NCBI GenBank assembly: GCA_016935195.1
Contig: JAFGRL010000179.1
Span: 1-42,710, forward strand
Direction: 5' to 3'
Origin: Sedimentisphaerales bacterium
GTDB lineage: Bacteria; Planctomycetota; Phycisphaerae; Sedimentisphaerales; Anaerobacaceae
Length of the DNA stretch: 42,710 bases
Part shown: positions 8,020 through 16,074 of the stretch, in pieces
Layout of the letters: every line of letters starts with the position of its first letter
How positions within the stretch are numbered: the stretch's first letter is position 1
Position numbers and translations under genes: made by a program
Notes under the pieces: generated by a model
The model's database searches: none
Told to the model about the DNA's origin: nothing
The model's input: only the letters and a program-made list of their open reading frames with translations

Positions 8020-8412
8020 TTATTGGAAATATCGTTTCCAGAACACAAAAATAAGAACACCCAAGGCCACACAACTCAAAGAATCACCCAGAAACCACAG
8101 AGCTGGCATTCCCGCTGCAAGTCCCGTTATTCCACAGACCACACCTAAAAACACTGCAGCCAGGCCCGAGAACGGAACCATTACTCCGTATTTCACAGGG
8201 TGCAGGGCCAGAATTATGAAAAACACTCCCACGGCAACATACGAAGCTGACATCACACGAACCGCATACACGACCAGCGGTGAATCGGGAAATGTTTCAA
8301 TCCCAAAGACTTTGGCAAAGGACTGCCATACGGAAATGGGCAGGAACATTCCAAATACACTCAGCAGGCATCCAACAGCAGCTATCCACAGACAAATTTT
8401 CAACGCACGCAT
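8020..8412 (-). CDS. Hypothetical four-helix membrane protein (130 aa)
   Basis: A very hydrophobic protein with four predicted membrane spans, near residues 5-24, 48-70, 78-98 and 103-124, ending in a basic tail (FWKRYFQ). No catalytic motif is seen and I do not recognise the family. The start MRALKICLW follows a purine-rich stretch (GGAACTG on the coding strand). It is the first gene of a two-gene unit with the YbjQ-domain protein. Confidence 0.6.
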   Translation of the reverse strand: MRALKICLWIAAVGCLLSVFGMFLPISVWQSFAKVFGIETFPDSPLVVYAVRVMSASYVAVGVFFIILALHPVKYGVMVPFSGLAAVFLGVVCGITGLAAGMPALWFLGDSLSCVALGVLIFVFWKRYFQ

Positions 8413-8595
8413 TTTCAGTTCCTTTCAAATGACATTTCTTATTTGAAACAAAACCGCTGCAGGCGTCCGTCGATTGTTATTTCTGATTTACTCTATTAGT
8501 CTTAACATCGGCTCAGATAGTTCATTTTTATCAGGGTTTTTATATATCTGTCGTTCAATTCCACAATACGGACGCATTAAAGTTTACATTTAAAG

Positions 8596-8624
8596 TTGAA
8601 AAACGGCTTTGAAAAGGGTATTCT
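8596..8624 (+). promoter_or_regulatory. Likely promoter for tRNA-Ser
   Basis: TTGAAA (8596-8601) and TATTCT (8619-8624) with a 17-bp spacer end 47 bp before the tRNA. No other gene lies between. Confidence 0.45.
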
Positions 8625-8671
8625 TACAGTACCCAGCCGAAGAAGAAAAGAAGGATACGTTACTATTTTAC

Positions 8672-8759
8672 GGAGAGGTGTCGGAGTGGTTTATCGAGCC
8701 GGTTTCGAAAACCGGTGTACTCTATGCGAGTACCGCGGGTTCGAATCCCGCCCTCTCCG
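8672..8759 (+). tRNA. tRNA-Ser (anticodon CGA)
   Basis: An 88-nt cloverleaf: acceptor stem GGAGAGG (8672-8678) with CCTCTCC (8752-8758) and discriminator G; anticodon stem CCGGT/ACCGG around the loop TTCGAAA with anticodon CGA at 8706-8708, which reads UCG serine codons; a long variable arm (GTACTC/GAGTAC), as expected for tRNA-Ser; T-arm GCGGG/CCCGC with TTCGAAT. The 3' CCA is not encoded. A tyrosine-recombinase relic lies immediately downstream on the other strand, which suggests that the gene once served as an integration site. Confidence 0.96.
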
Positions 8760-8787
8760 TTAATTTTTTGAGGGCTTTTGTAAGCGC

Positions 8788-9066
8788 TTAGAGATGCGTA
8801 GATTGGGAGACTGTTTCTAAGAAGTGCAGAGCTGGCTGTCCTTGAAATGTCCTATTTTCCGACTTTTGACAGTTGAAGTTTAAGCTGTTCATCCCCTTGT
8901 GTGACTGCCTGTCGTTCATAGTAAAATACATATCCATAATGGCACTTGATGATTGGCCCTTACATTCCAGAATGTATTTGTAGGACAGATTCTGCTGAGT
9001 ACAGTAACTGGCGAAAAAATGTCTGAAAGTGTGAAGCTTGTATTGCTTTGGATTTTCGAAGCCACA
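8788..9066 (-). pseudogene. Tyrosine recombinase (integrase) C-terminal relic
   Basis: The minus-strand frame from 9066 to the TAA at 8788-8790 has no start codon and is preceded by a stop at 9067-9069, yet encodes the C-terminal catalytic part of a phage-type integrase: KLHTFRHFFASYC (box II Arg-His), an LECKGQSSS stretch where LGHSS is usual, and MDMYFTMNDRQSHKGM around the nucleophile region. The LGH-like motif is degraded (CKGQ). The N-terminal domain is missing. It converges on the tRNA-Ser 3' end 28 bp away, a classical arrangement for an integrated element at a tRNA gene, now decayed. Confidence 0.7.
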
Positions 9067-9222
9067 TTATGCGTATAGTGAGTTGTTTACGTTTCTTGAT
9101 GAAAAAGGTTGGGGAAAAAACTGTTGTTAAGTTCCGGGAAGGTTTCTTAGGTCACTTTTTGAATAACCTACGTGATTTAGCAGTAGAAAAGGGGAAATGG
9201 GGAAATGGGAACAGTTACCTAT

Positions 9223-9393
9223 TTAGGGCTTGCTGGCCGGCCGACCTTCAATTGAACTTTCGAAATGCTCGATGAGATCACCAATATCTCCTATAAAAAC
9301 TTTTTCTGCTGCCTGCCCGGCAGATTCGAGAGGAATAAAGCTGTTGACTAATAAACAGCTCCTTTTGACTTTTCCATGCCTATATGTTATCAT
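9223..9393 (-). CDS. Small ORF of unknown function (56 aa)
   Basis: Opens with ATG at 9393 and ends with TAA at 9223-9225. The sequence is mixed hydrophobic and acidic, with a coding-like centre (LLVNSFIPLES, KVFIGDIGDLIEHFESSIEG). No ribosome-binding site is visible, and its start is only 8 bp from the divergently oriented start of the diguanylate cyclase gene, which makes independent expression doubtful. It may be debris of the element that carried the nearby integrase. No family recognised. Confidence 0.25.
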   Translation of the reverse strand: MITYRHGKVKRSCLLVNSFIPLESAGQAAEKVFIGDIGDLIEHFESSIEGRPASKP

Positions 9394-9401
9394 TTCTATA
9401 A

Positions 9402-10448
9402 ATGGCAGGGTTTACTAAAACATCGAAGCAGGGCGGCGATTCCAACCGGAAAATTTTGTTAGTAGGTAAGCTCAGCAGTGTTTTTTTGGATAACAATGCT
9501 GCCAAAGAGCTTCGATGCCATCACTGTAAAGATGAAAAGGAAGCACTCGAAGCTGCAAAAAGAAACAGTTTTGATATTGTGGCTGTTACCATATCGAGCC
9601 TGCCAGGGCAGTTTGATGCTGCGCTGCAGGCTATTCGCAGCAGCAATCCTGACGCAAAAATAATTCTGCTGGCACAAATGTATGAAGAGCCTGCTGCGAT
9701 ACGAATACTTGATTGGAAAACCAATGGCATCAAGCTGGCAGACGACTACCTTATCTGCCCAATCAGCTCCGACAGGCTTCATCGATTGACTTCGTCTGAT
9801 TTGAGCTATGAAACAGAATCACAGAGTACGCCAACTGTTTTAGATACGGCTGACGAAGAGAGGATAAGACAGCTTGAAAGATTAGCTACCGAGGACGATT
9901 TAACAGGCTTAAAGAACAGAAGATATATCTGGGAGTTTTCAAAGCAGATTATAGAGTATACTAAAACAGAGAACGGACACGTAACGCTGATGGTTTTCGA
10001 TATCGATAATTTCAAGCACTACAACGATGTTTACGGACATTTGGCCGGTGACGACATTTTAAGACAGGCTGCTGTTTTAATGCGCCGCTGCTGTCGGGGG
10101 CACGATGTTGTTGGCAGGATCGGCGGCGATGAATTTGCAGTAGTCTTTTGGGACCTTCCACAAAACAGGCAAGCCGATATTCAGGCAGAAAGGCGGTCGT
10201 CAGATGCCGAGCATCCCGGGGAACCAATTTTTATCGCAGAACGTTTTAGAAGGGAGCTAAAAAAGGCGGAATTACATTTACTTGGACCGGAAGGCAAAGG
10301 TGTTCTAACAATAAGTGGCGGATTAGCAACTTATCCGCACGATGGCTTAACAATAGACGAGCTCTTTAAAAATGCGGACAAAGCTCTGATGCAGGCAAAA
10401 AAAGGCGGCAAAAACAGAATATATTTAGTTGGCAGACCGCAAAAGTAA
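9402..10448 (+). CDS. Diguanylate cyclase with degenerate receiver domain
   Basis: 348 residues. Residues 15-130 resemble a response-regulator receiver, but the position of the phospho-acceptor aspartate reads FDIVAVTISSLPG, with no Asp where LxLD is usual, so phosphorylation is unlikely. A short coiled linker (DEERIRQLERLATEDDLTGLKNRRY) leads to a GGDEF domain (about 165-345) with an intact GGDEF at 241-245, which makes cyclic di-GMP from two GTP. RGHD at 232-235 is the RxxD inhibitory site, five residues before GGDEF, so product inhibition is expected. An insert (about residues 254-274, rich in Gln, Arg and Glu) follows the motif. The gene is alone and faces relics of mobile DNA on both sides. 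Confidence 0.9.
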   Translation: MAGFTKTSKQGGDSNRKILLVGKLSSVFLDNNAAKELRCHHCKDEKEALEAAKRNSFDIVAVTISSLPGQFDAALQAIRSSNPDAKIILLAQMYEEPAAIRILDWKTNGIKLADDYLICPISSDRLHRLTSSDLSYETESQSTPTVLDTADEERIRQLERLATEDDLTGLKNRRYIWEFSKQIIEYTKTENGHVTLMVFDIDNFKHYNDVYGHLAGDDILRQAAVLMRRCCRGHDVVGRIGGDEFAVVFWDLPQNRQADIQAERRSSDAEHPGEPIFIAERFRRELKKAELHLLGPEGKGVLTISGGLATYPHDGLTIDELFKNADKALMQAKKGGKNRIYLVGRPQK

Positions 10449-10882
10449 CATTCTCACCTTTTTAGCGCACAAATTTGTCCAGCTATTGTGATCTTGATCT
10501 GTAAGCAGATACGCCAATTTATATTAATTATCAAAACGCAAATATCAAAATTACAATGTAAAAATCAAAATAATTGGATCACAAAAATATGAAGAAAAAA
10601 CGGCTTGCAGTATATAGCGGGCAGTGGACAGCGTACGAACGACAGACGGTGCTCTTTTTTTGTATACACGTCACACTCGCAGCTCTTGTGCCAAGTAAAG
10701 GCCTATCAAAGCCCACTGAAACACAAAAAGCCGGTGCTCTCCGTACATACGAAGAGCACCGGGCGCTCCACGACGACCACGTTACTATGTTTACAATCTT
10801 TCGACTGTAAACCCCGATTTCTCTTGGGCCGCGTAGATTCCCGATGAATCTTATATTTTATTGTCGGATTTCTCTCCGCCGG
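10449..10882. other. Intergenic region without a recognised gene
   Basis: 434 bp after the diguanylate cyclase gene. Holds an AT-rich stretch with AAATATCAAAATTACAATG-like near-repeats (about 10530-10570), a GGTGCTCT direct repeat (10647-10654 and 10733-10740) and one strong hairpin (10731-10762). The open frames have no ribosome-binding site and no family features. I see no gene here. Confidence 0.5.
10725..10762 (-). terminator. Intrinsic terminator-like hairpin
   Basis: CCGGTGCTCT (10731-10740) pairs perfectly with AGAGCACCGG (10753-10762); inside, CGT/ACG can extend the stem across one mismatch. On the minus strand the stem is followed at once by CTTTTTG, so it would stop transcription coming from the transposase relic. 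Confidence 0.6.
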
Positions 10883-11694
10883 TTATATATTATCGACTAT
10901 TACTATCTTTTGCAAGAAAACCCGAGAAAATATCAAAAATATTTTAGCCTGCCGATTTAGGGTGTGTTGCTCAAATAGATTTTGGGGCAGCAATTTAATA
11001 TGAAATGTTGCTTTGTAAACCGTAGCATTTTTGTCACGCTTAAACTGGCTGCGCCTGAGTCGGTTGCCAACCGGACAGATGTAACAGTCTTGTTCTTTAT
11101 TATATGAGAATTTGTTCTTGTTAAAGGCTGGATCGCGATTACAGTTTTGATGTTGATGGCTGATACACGGGGTTATACCTTGCTTACAAAGGTATTTGTA
11201 GTTTTCTCCGGTACCATAGGCTTTGTCAGCAACAGTAGTTTTAACTTTTATGCCGGTACTTGCTTGATGTTCGGTAATAACTTCGGTTAGAACTTTTCCG
11301 TCATGTACATTAGCTGGCGTTGTCACTGTTGCTGTTACTATACCATGTCTGTCATCGACTGCGCGCGATGGTCTTTATAGCCAAGCGTGGTTTTGCCGCG
11401 TTTTGTAAAAAGCCTGGCATCAGGATCGGTTGTGGATACATGTTTTTCGAGCTTCTGCGGGGACTCAGCATTGTCTTCGAGTTCTTCATAAAGATTATGG
11501 CCAACTACCCGAAGCTGGCATCTAAGCGTATCCTTGGAAGCATTAGCGTCAATCGTGCTTGAATCAACATGAATCGTTTCGCCATCGACAAGCTGTTCGA
11601 TCTTTCGTAGCGGATGATCTTGTGGCATCCGCCTGTCAAGCGAGAGGCCGTGATAAAATAGCTTGGGTTCTAATTGATTTGGTTTACCCATCAT
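10883..11694 (-). pseudogene. IS1182-type transposase, internally deleted and frameshifted
   Basis: The ATG at 11694 has a strong ribosome-binding site (AAGGAGG). The product starts like IS1182-group transposases (MGKPNQLEPKLFYHGLSLDRR) to KIEQLVD, then jumps directly to GETIHVDSSTIDANASKD; about 100 residues normally between them (including the first catalytic Asp region) are gone in frame. A 2-bp insertion in GCGCGC near 11364 then shifts the frame after KDHRA: the first frame stops at 11338, and VDDRHGIVTATVTTPANVHDG continues in the next (ORF from 11326), up to KDNATVYKA-like sequence near 10995. The C-terminal part with the last catalytic Glu is missing. Three separate lesions show that the copy is dead. 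Confidence 0.85.
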
Positions 11695-11816
11695 GTTAAC
11701 TGCCTCCTTGCAATTGATTATGGAGACATTATAACAGATAAAAAGAAGAATTGAAATTAAAATACAATATTTGGTCCCCCGTGATTTGGGCAACACGCCC
11801 TAAATCGGCGGGCTAA
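10944..11816. mobile_element. Decayed IS1182-like element between inverted repeats
   Basis: The transposase relic lies between a 29-bp inverted repeat, 10944-10972 and 11788-11816, matching at 26 of 29 positions (core CCCTAAATCGGC). The left copy directly truncates the transposase C-terminus; the right copy is 94 bp upstream of its start. The same sequence without transposase occurs at 831-884, so these ends are either the element's own termini or copies of a dispersed repeat that brackets it. Confidence 0.6.
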
Positions 11817-12047
11817 CTATATTTAAAATACCTCGGCCACAGGTGGCGGGGTTAGACAGTTGAGATTGCTTGGCTGCGCTAGCTCGCAATAACAAATGAC
11901 AAACAACGAGCCAATAGCAAATACAAAATACGAGGTACTATTCACGAATCAAAAGGCCTGCACATTTGATTGATTTTGCACAATCTTAGATGGCGCTGTA
12001 GTGTTATAAAGCGTTGAAAACTTCGGGAAAATTTGTGCAAAACGGGT
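11797..12047. repeat. Repeat-rich spacer between IS relic and rpiB
   Basis: Includes repeat copy 11803-11857 (AATCGGCGGGCTAACTAT type) and a GAGATTGC...CTCGCAATAAC unit at 11862-11892, followed by A-rich degenerate sequence (about 11890-11940) without an open gene. Confidence 0.6.
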
Positions 12048-12515
12048 TTAGCCGTTCCTGATTTCTCTTGGGTCTTTACCCTCCTCTATAGCAGCGATTT
12101 TCTTGACTCTTCTTTGATGTCTGCCGCCGCTAAATTCGGTTTTCAGCCAGACCTCCACAATTTTTCGTAATAGTGTTTCTGAGATTTGATCCCCTGAAAT
12201 GCAGAGCACATTTGCGTCATTGTGGTCCCGTGAAATCTGGGCATTTAGCTCATCATGGCACAAAGCGGCTCTGATACCCTTGACTTTATTTGCAGTTATG
12301 CTCATACCCAGACCTGTGGCACAGGCCAGGATTGCTTTTTCTGCTTTCTTGCTGGCAACGGCCATTGCTGCGGCGTAGGCAGTATCAGGATAGTCCACCG
12401 GATTGCTGTCGGTGGCACCAACATCAATACACTCATGCCCAAGCTGGTTAAGTATGGCCTTAACTTGCTGCTTGACTTTGAAACCTCGATGGTCACTGCC
12501 GACTGCAATTTTCAT
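12048..12515 (-). CDS. rpiB: Ribose 5-phosphate isomerase B
   Basis: 155 residues, the standard RpiB/LacAB length. It interconverts ribose 5-phosphate and ribulose 5-phosphate in the pentose phosphate pathway. Landmarks are MKIAVGSDHRGF, DVGATDSNPVDYPD, the active-site stretch ILACATGLGMSITANKVKGIRAA (the catalytic cysteine is in ACATG), SRDHNDANVLCISGD and the C-terminal FSGGRHQRRVKKI. Its ATG overlaps the TGA of the upstream fusion gene (ATGA), so translation is coupled. In Bacillus subtilis ywlC (TsaC), ywlE (phosphatase) and ywlF (RpiB) are also neighbours, so the order is an old one. Confidence 0.95.
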   Translation of the reverse strand: MKIAVGSDHRGFKVKQQVKAILNQLGHECIDVGATDSNPVDYPDTAYAAAMAVASKKAEKAILACATGLGMSITANKVKGIRAALCHDELNAQISRDHNDANVLCISGDQISETLLRKIVEVWLKTEFSGGRHQRRVKKIAAIEEGKDPREIRNG

Positions 12516-13633
12516 ATAGATAACTCACCAATCCTTTTTATTACGGCTTTTTCAATTAACTTTGCACAGTTATTAAAAACTTGTTGCGATTGTCCTATCG
12601 GGTCAGGTATCTGGTTGTTCTCGGCCAACAGCACACATTTTTTCATCGCTTCGTCACCAAATTGTCCAATACGCTGACAGTGAACATTCTCCATCACGAA
12701 TATAAAATCGCTCTGTTGAACCAATTGTCGCGTAAGGCTTCTGCTTCTATGTCCGGCCATGTCAATCCCCATGGCTGCACATGCCTGCATTGCCTCTTTG
12801 CTTGGGGGCAAATCTGTCAGCCCCATTGTACCTGCCGAACTTACTTTATAACCTTTTTCTTCGAGGTGGTCAACCTTGCAGCCTAATTTTTTGGCCAGAT
12901 GACTGCCGAAGATGGCCGCAGCCATCGGACTTCTGCAGGTATTGCCTGTACAGACGATTAAGAAGTTAATTTGCGACATCATCTCTAAAGCCGATTTGGA
13001 ATACACGCCGGGCCTTAAAACCTCAAGCCCCATTTTACCTATTTTCACTACTGTGCTGCTTTTTTTATATTTTGTGGCTCCGCCATCGATAATCAATCGG
13101 ACTCGGCCTGATAATTGGTCCAGGGCCTGCTGTGCGTCGATTGCAGGATTTTGTCCGGTGAGATTAGCACTTGGTGCAAATAAATGATTCTGTGTCATTT
13201 TTAATAACAAAGATGCTACAGGATTATCAGGGCATCGGATGCCGATAGAGCTATTCTTATACAGTTGCTCAAAGGTTTCTTTATCCATGCAGGAGCGTTG
13301 TTTATTTAGATCGGAGGCGCTCAGCTCAAAAACTATCGTTACAGGTCCGGGCCAGGCATTTTTTATCAGTTTCTGCTGTCTGAGGACGATAGTTGGGACA
13401 TATTTGCAGATATCGTTTTTTTGTTCAATGTGCAAAGTGTACCGTTTTTCGTCTCTGATGCCCTTGATTCGGCTAAGCTCGGCAAGTGACCTGGACAGGC
13501 AGGCACAGGCAATGCCATATACGGTCTCTGTGGGAAATACGACAAGCTGGGCCGAGTCCACAAGCTCAGCAGCTTGCCTGATTCTATCGAAATCGATATT
13601 ATTGGTAGCAACTTTGATAATTTCCGTTTGCAT
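12512..13633 (-). CDS. tsaC: TsaC/Sua5-type protein fused to low-molecular-weight tyrosine phosphatase
   Basis: 373 residues in two domains. Residues 1-210 are YrdC/Sua5-like (LVVFPTETVYGIAC, WPGPVTIVF, IGIRCPDNPVA, FAPSANLTG, STVVKI, LRPG), which make threonylcarbamoyl-AMP for tRNA t6A modification. Residues 220-373 are a low-molecular-weight protein phosphatase with the P-loop CTGNTCRSP (Cys228, Arg234), SAGT, GHRSRSLT and the general-acid region IPDPIG. KRYT replaces the usual KRP of the Sua5 start region (IKGIRDEKRYTL). These two activities are usually separate neighbouring genes; here the stop and start between them are lost. Coupled by ATGA overlap to rpiB. Start is ATG without a clear ribosome-binding site. 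Confidence 0.9.
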   Translation of the reverse strand: MQTEIIKVATNNIDFDRIRQAAELVDSAQLVVFPTETVYGIACACLSRSLAELSRIKGIRDEKRYTLHIEQKNDICKYVPTIVLRQQKLIKNAWPGPVTIVFELSASDLNKQRSCMDKETFEQLYKNSSIGIRCPDNPVASLLLKMTQNHLFAPSANLTGQNPAIDAQQALDQLSGRVRLIIDGGATKYKKSSTVVKIGKMGLEVLRPGVYSKSALEMMSQINFLIVCTGNTCRSPMAAAIFGSHLAKKLGCKVDHLEEKGYKVSSAGTMGLTDLPPSKEAMQACAAMGIDMAGHRSRSLTRQLVQQSDFIFVMENVHCQRIGQFGDEAMKKCVLLAENNQIPDPIGQSQQVFNNCAKLIEKAVIKRIGELSI

Positions 13634-13677
13634 AATATAATAAGTATATATCGAAAAAACGTTTGACGCAACATATC

Positions 13678-14538
13678 TTATTGATTCAACGCTGCAAGCA
13701 AGCTAACGCCATTAAAGAGTGAATGGATAAATATAGGCCTAAATAATGACCCGCTTTTTTCATAGGAATAACCCAGACACATCGCCAGTGCAAATAATGC
13801 CGGCCAGTGCGTCGGATTGGCGTGCACCATCGCAAACAACGCAGAGCTAAACGCAATTGCCACCCACGCCTTAGGCCCGCTGCCAAGTAGCGGCCATCTT
13901 ACTTCCAGAACCGACCGTATCATACTCTGAAAAAGTCCTCTAAAGAGCATTTCCTCAAACACCGGAACCACAAAAACCGCCGCCACAATAATCACTATCC
14001 TCACAGGTAACTGCGGATACTCGATGATAAACTCAAGCTCCTGATGCTGCTGGATTTCATATCCCGGGCCATAAATCAGCTTGCCTAAAAGCATCATAAG
14101 AACTATCATCGCCATCACGATTGGCCAAATCCCGAGCAGGTTCAAAATTGCTGCCCAAAGGTCCTTCCAAACCGTCCTTAAATCAAAGCCAAAACCTTTA
14201 AGCCTTTGCGCAAAGCTTTCCCGCGCCAAGATAATAGTCACAATTCCTCCGGCTATCGCCCCGACACACAACAGGAGATTATCACTAAAAACCCCATGCC
14301 AATCTGCCAGCTCCGGGAGAAGTTTTTCTCTCAAGTGCGCCAGTATGCCCACGATACCAAACCATATCAAAAGCGGCACAAAGGCAAGCCATACCGGCAT
14401 ATTGTTTCTGCGAACTGACGAATCACTCAAAGCTTTGGTGCCTAACGAAGTCCTAAGCAGCCAGATGCCATAAATCACAACACCCACATAGCAGATGATG
14501 TGCTCAAGGCTGAAATATTCGACCAATCGCTCACTCAC
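13678..14538 (-). CDS. CPBP-family intramembrane metalloprotease
   Basis: 286 residues with about seven membrane spans. The C-terminal half is the CAAX-protease/bacteriocin-processing (Abi) domain: motif 1 FEEMLFRGLFQS, motif 2 ALFAMVHANP and motif 3 FIHSLFNG supply the Glu-Glu and His residues that hold the metal in the membrane. Members cleave prenylated or membrane peptides; the bacterial substrates are mostly unknown. It begins with GTG. It lies 44 bp upstream of the TsaC-phosphatase gene on the same strand and may share its transcript, but a functional link is not evident. Confidence 0.85.
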   Translation of the reverse strand: MSERLVEYFSLEHIICYVGVVIYGIWLLRTSLGTKALSDSSVRRNNMPVWLAFVPLLIWFGIVGILAHLREKLLPELADWHGVFSDNLLLCVGAIAGGIVTIILARESFAQRLKGFGFDLRTVWKDLWAAILNLLGIWPIVMAMIVLMMLLGKLIYGPGYEIQQHQELEFIIEYPQLPVRIVIIVAAVFVVPVFEEMLFRGLFQSMIRSVLEVRWPLLGSGPKAWVAIAFSSALFAMVHANPTHWPALFALAMCLGYSYEKSGSLFRPIFIHSLFNGVSLLAALNQ

Positions 14539-14692
14539 TGAAAAATAATCCTAAAGATATTCTTATTCTAAACCTTGAAACAATCCCAATTCCGCATTAC
14601 ATTAGAAGTGCTCTTGAAATCGAAAATTGATTTGCTTCTCGGCAGAGCAAAAGTATGACATAATCCTGCCGGCTTTGCAAGGAAAATAGACA

Positions 14693-15961
14693 ATGGACAT
14701 TTTTCATATCGAAGGCCCTGTCAAACTCAAAGGCTCGGTTACTATAAACGGCTCAAAAAATGCCTCGCTGCCTATAATGGCAGCAAGCATCCTCGCCGGC
14801 GGATGCTCAACTCTAAAATCTACGCCAAATCTTTCCGACATATCTGTCTTCAGCAAACTACTAATATGCCTTGGCTGTAAAGTCAGGAAGGATTCAAGGG
14901 GCAATATCTCTATTGATTCCTCAGTGATAGACAATACCATCGGCGAATACGACATCGTCCGTAAAATGCGGGCAAGCATCTGCATACTCGGGCCTCTGCT
15001 GGCTCGATGCGGAAAGGCACAAGTCTCTATGCCGGGCGGCTGTGCCATCGGTGACAGGCCCGTCGATATACATCTGAGAGGTCTGCGAGAACTCGGTGCT
15101 AAAATCTACCTCAAAAACGGCTATATCGTCGCCGAAGTGCGCCGCCGACTAACAGGCAAAAACATTTTCCTCGGCGGACCATTCGGCTCGACAGTCCTCG
15201 GGACAGCAAACATCCTCATGGCAGCAACTTTAGCCAAAGGCAAAACTATTATCGAATCCGCTGCCTGCGAGCCGGAAATCTCTGACCTGGCAAACTGCCT
15301 GAATAATATGGGTGCAAAAATATCCGGCATCGGCTCACCTCGACTGACCGTCAAAGGTGTTAAGAACCTCAATCCCATTAAATATAACATCATACCGGAT
15401 AGAATCGAGGCAGGAACATTTATGGTCGCAGCGGCAATCACCAAAAGTCAACTGCACCTTGAAAACTGCCGTGTCGATCACATGATGGCTGTTGTGGACA
15501 AATTAAGGAGCATCGGTGTTACCGTTGAGGCTGCAGGCACCGGCTGCATCGTCCGAAGAAAAGGTCCGATCAAATCCACTGACATCATAACCCAGCCCTA
15601 CCCCGGCTTTCCTACAGACCTTCAGGCCCAGTTTATGGCACTTCTGGCACTGGCCAAGGGCAACAGTATCATAGTCGAAAAGATATTTCCCGACAGATTC
15701 ATGCACGTGGCCGAACTTGGCCGAATGGCTGCCGACCTGCGAAAAGAAGGACGTGCCGTAATTGTGGCAGGCGTAAAAAAACTAATCGCAGCTCCTGTAA
15801 TGGCCTCCGACCTGCGTGCATCGGCAGCTCTGGTTCTGGCAGCCCTTGCAGCCGAAGGAAAAACGATCGTAAACAGGGTGTATCATATCGACAGAGGCTA
15901 CGAAAAAATCGAAAAAAGGCTGAACCCACTCGGTGCGAAAATTCAAAGAAAAAAGGTCTGA
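14693..15961 (+). CDS. murA: UDP-N-acetylglucosamine 1-carboxyvinyltransferase
   Basis: 422 residues, full length. MurA transfers enolpyruvate from PEP to UDP-GlcNAc, the first committed step of peptidoglycan synthesis. Landmarks are GSKNASLPIMAASIL at the N-terminus, MRASICILGPLLAR, and the active-site loop MPGGCAIGDRPVDIHL with the catalytic Cys117, the residue attacked by fosfomycin. FPTDLQAQFMALLALA, FMHVAEL, DLRASAALVLAALAAEG and HIDRGYE follow in family order. ATG start with an AAGGAAAA ribosome-binding site. It is divergent from the CPBP gene and followed by a palindromic repeat instead of a clear terminator. Its presence argues for a peptidoglycan cell wall. Confidence 0.96.
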   Translation: MDIFHIEGPVKLKGSVTINGSKNASLPIMAASILAGGCSTLKSTPNLSDISVFSKLLICLGCKVRKDSRGNISIDSSVIDNTIGEYDIVRKMRASICILGPLLARCGKAQVSMPGGCAIGDRPVDIHLRGLRELGAKIYLKNGYIVAEVRRRLTGKNIFLGGPFGSTVLGTANILMAATLAKGKTIIESAACEPEISDLANCLNNMGAKISGIGSPRLTVKGVKNLNPIKYNIIPDRIEAGTFMVAAAITKSQLHLENCRVDHMMAVVDKLRSIGVTVEAAGTGCIVRRKGPIKSTDIITQPYPGFPTDLQAQFMALLALAKGNSIIVEKIFPDRFMHVAELGRMAADLRKEGRAVIVAGVKKLIAAPVMASDLRASAALVLAALAAEGKTIVNRVYHIDRGYEKIEKRLNPLGAKIQRKKV

Positions 15962-15982
15962 ATCTCTATTCTGCGAAGGTTT

Positions 15983-16018
15983 GAGATTGCTTCGGTCGCT
16001 TCGCTCCCTCGCAATGAC
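15983..16018 (+). repeat. Palindromic repeat GAGATTGC...GCAATGAC
   Basis: One unit of the repeat family seen at 707-748, 4734-4817 and 11862-11892, here with the core TTCGGTCGCTTCGCTCCCTC. It lies between the convergent ends of murA and the TMTC-like gene. Confidence 0.65.
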
Positions 16019-16074
16019 ACCGACTATTTTATTTTTGATAGACAACTAATCTTGCCAAAACCGCCTAAGTTTTT

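Noticed and set aside
7529-8446. Long 305-residue plus-strand ORF
   Set aside because: It lies opposite two convincing minus-strand genes (YbjQ-domain and membrane protein) and has a Thr/Ser/Pro-rich antisense composition.
8609-8791. 60-residue ORF over the tRNA-Ser gene
   Set aside because: It is simply the tRNA and its flanks translated.
10574-10847. Two overlapping plus-strand ORFs of about 80 residues
   Set aside because: No ribosome-binding site, no recognised features, and they cross a terminator hairpin.
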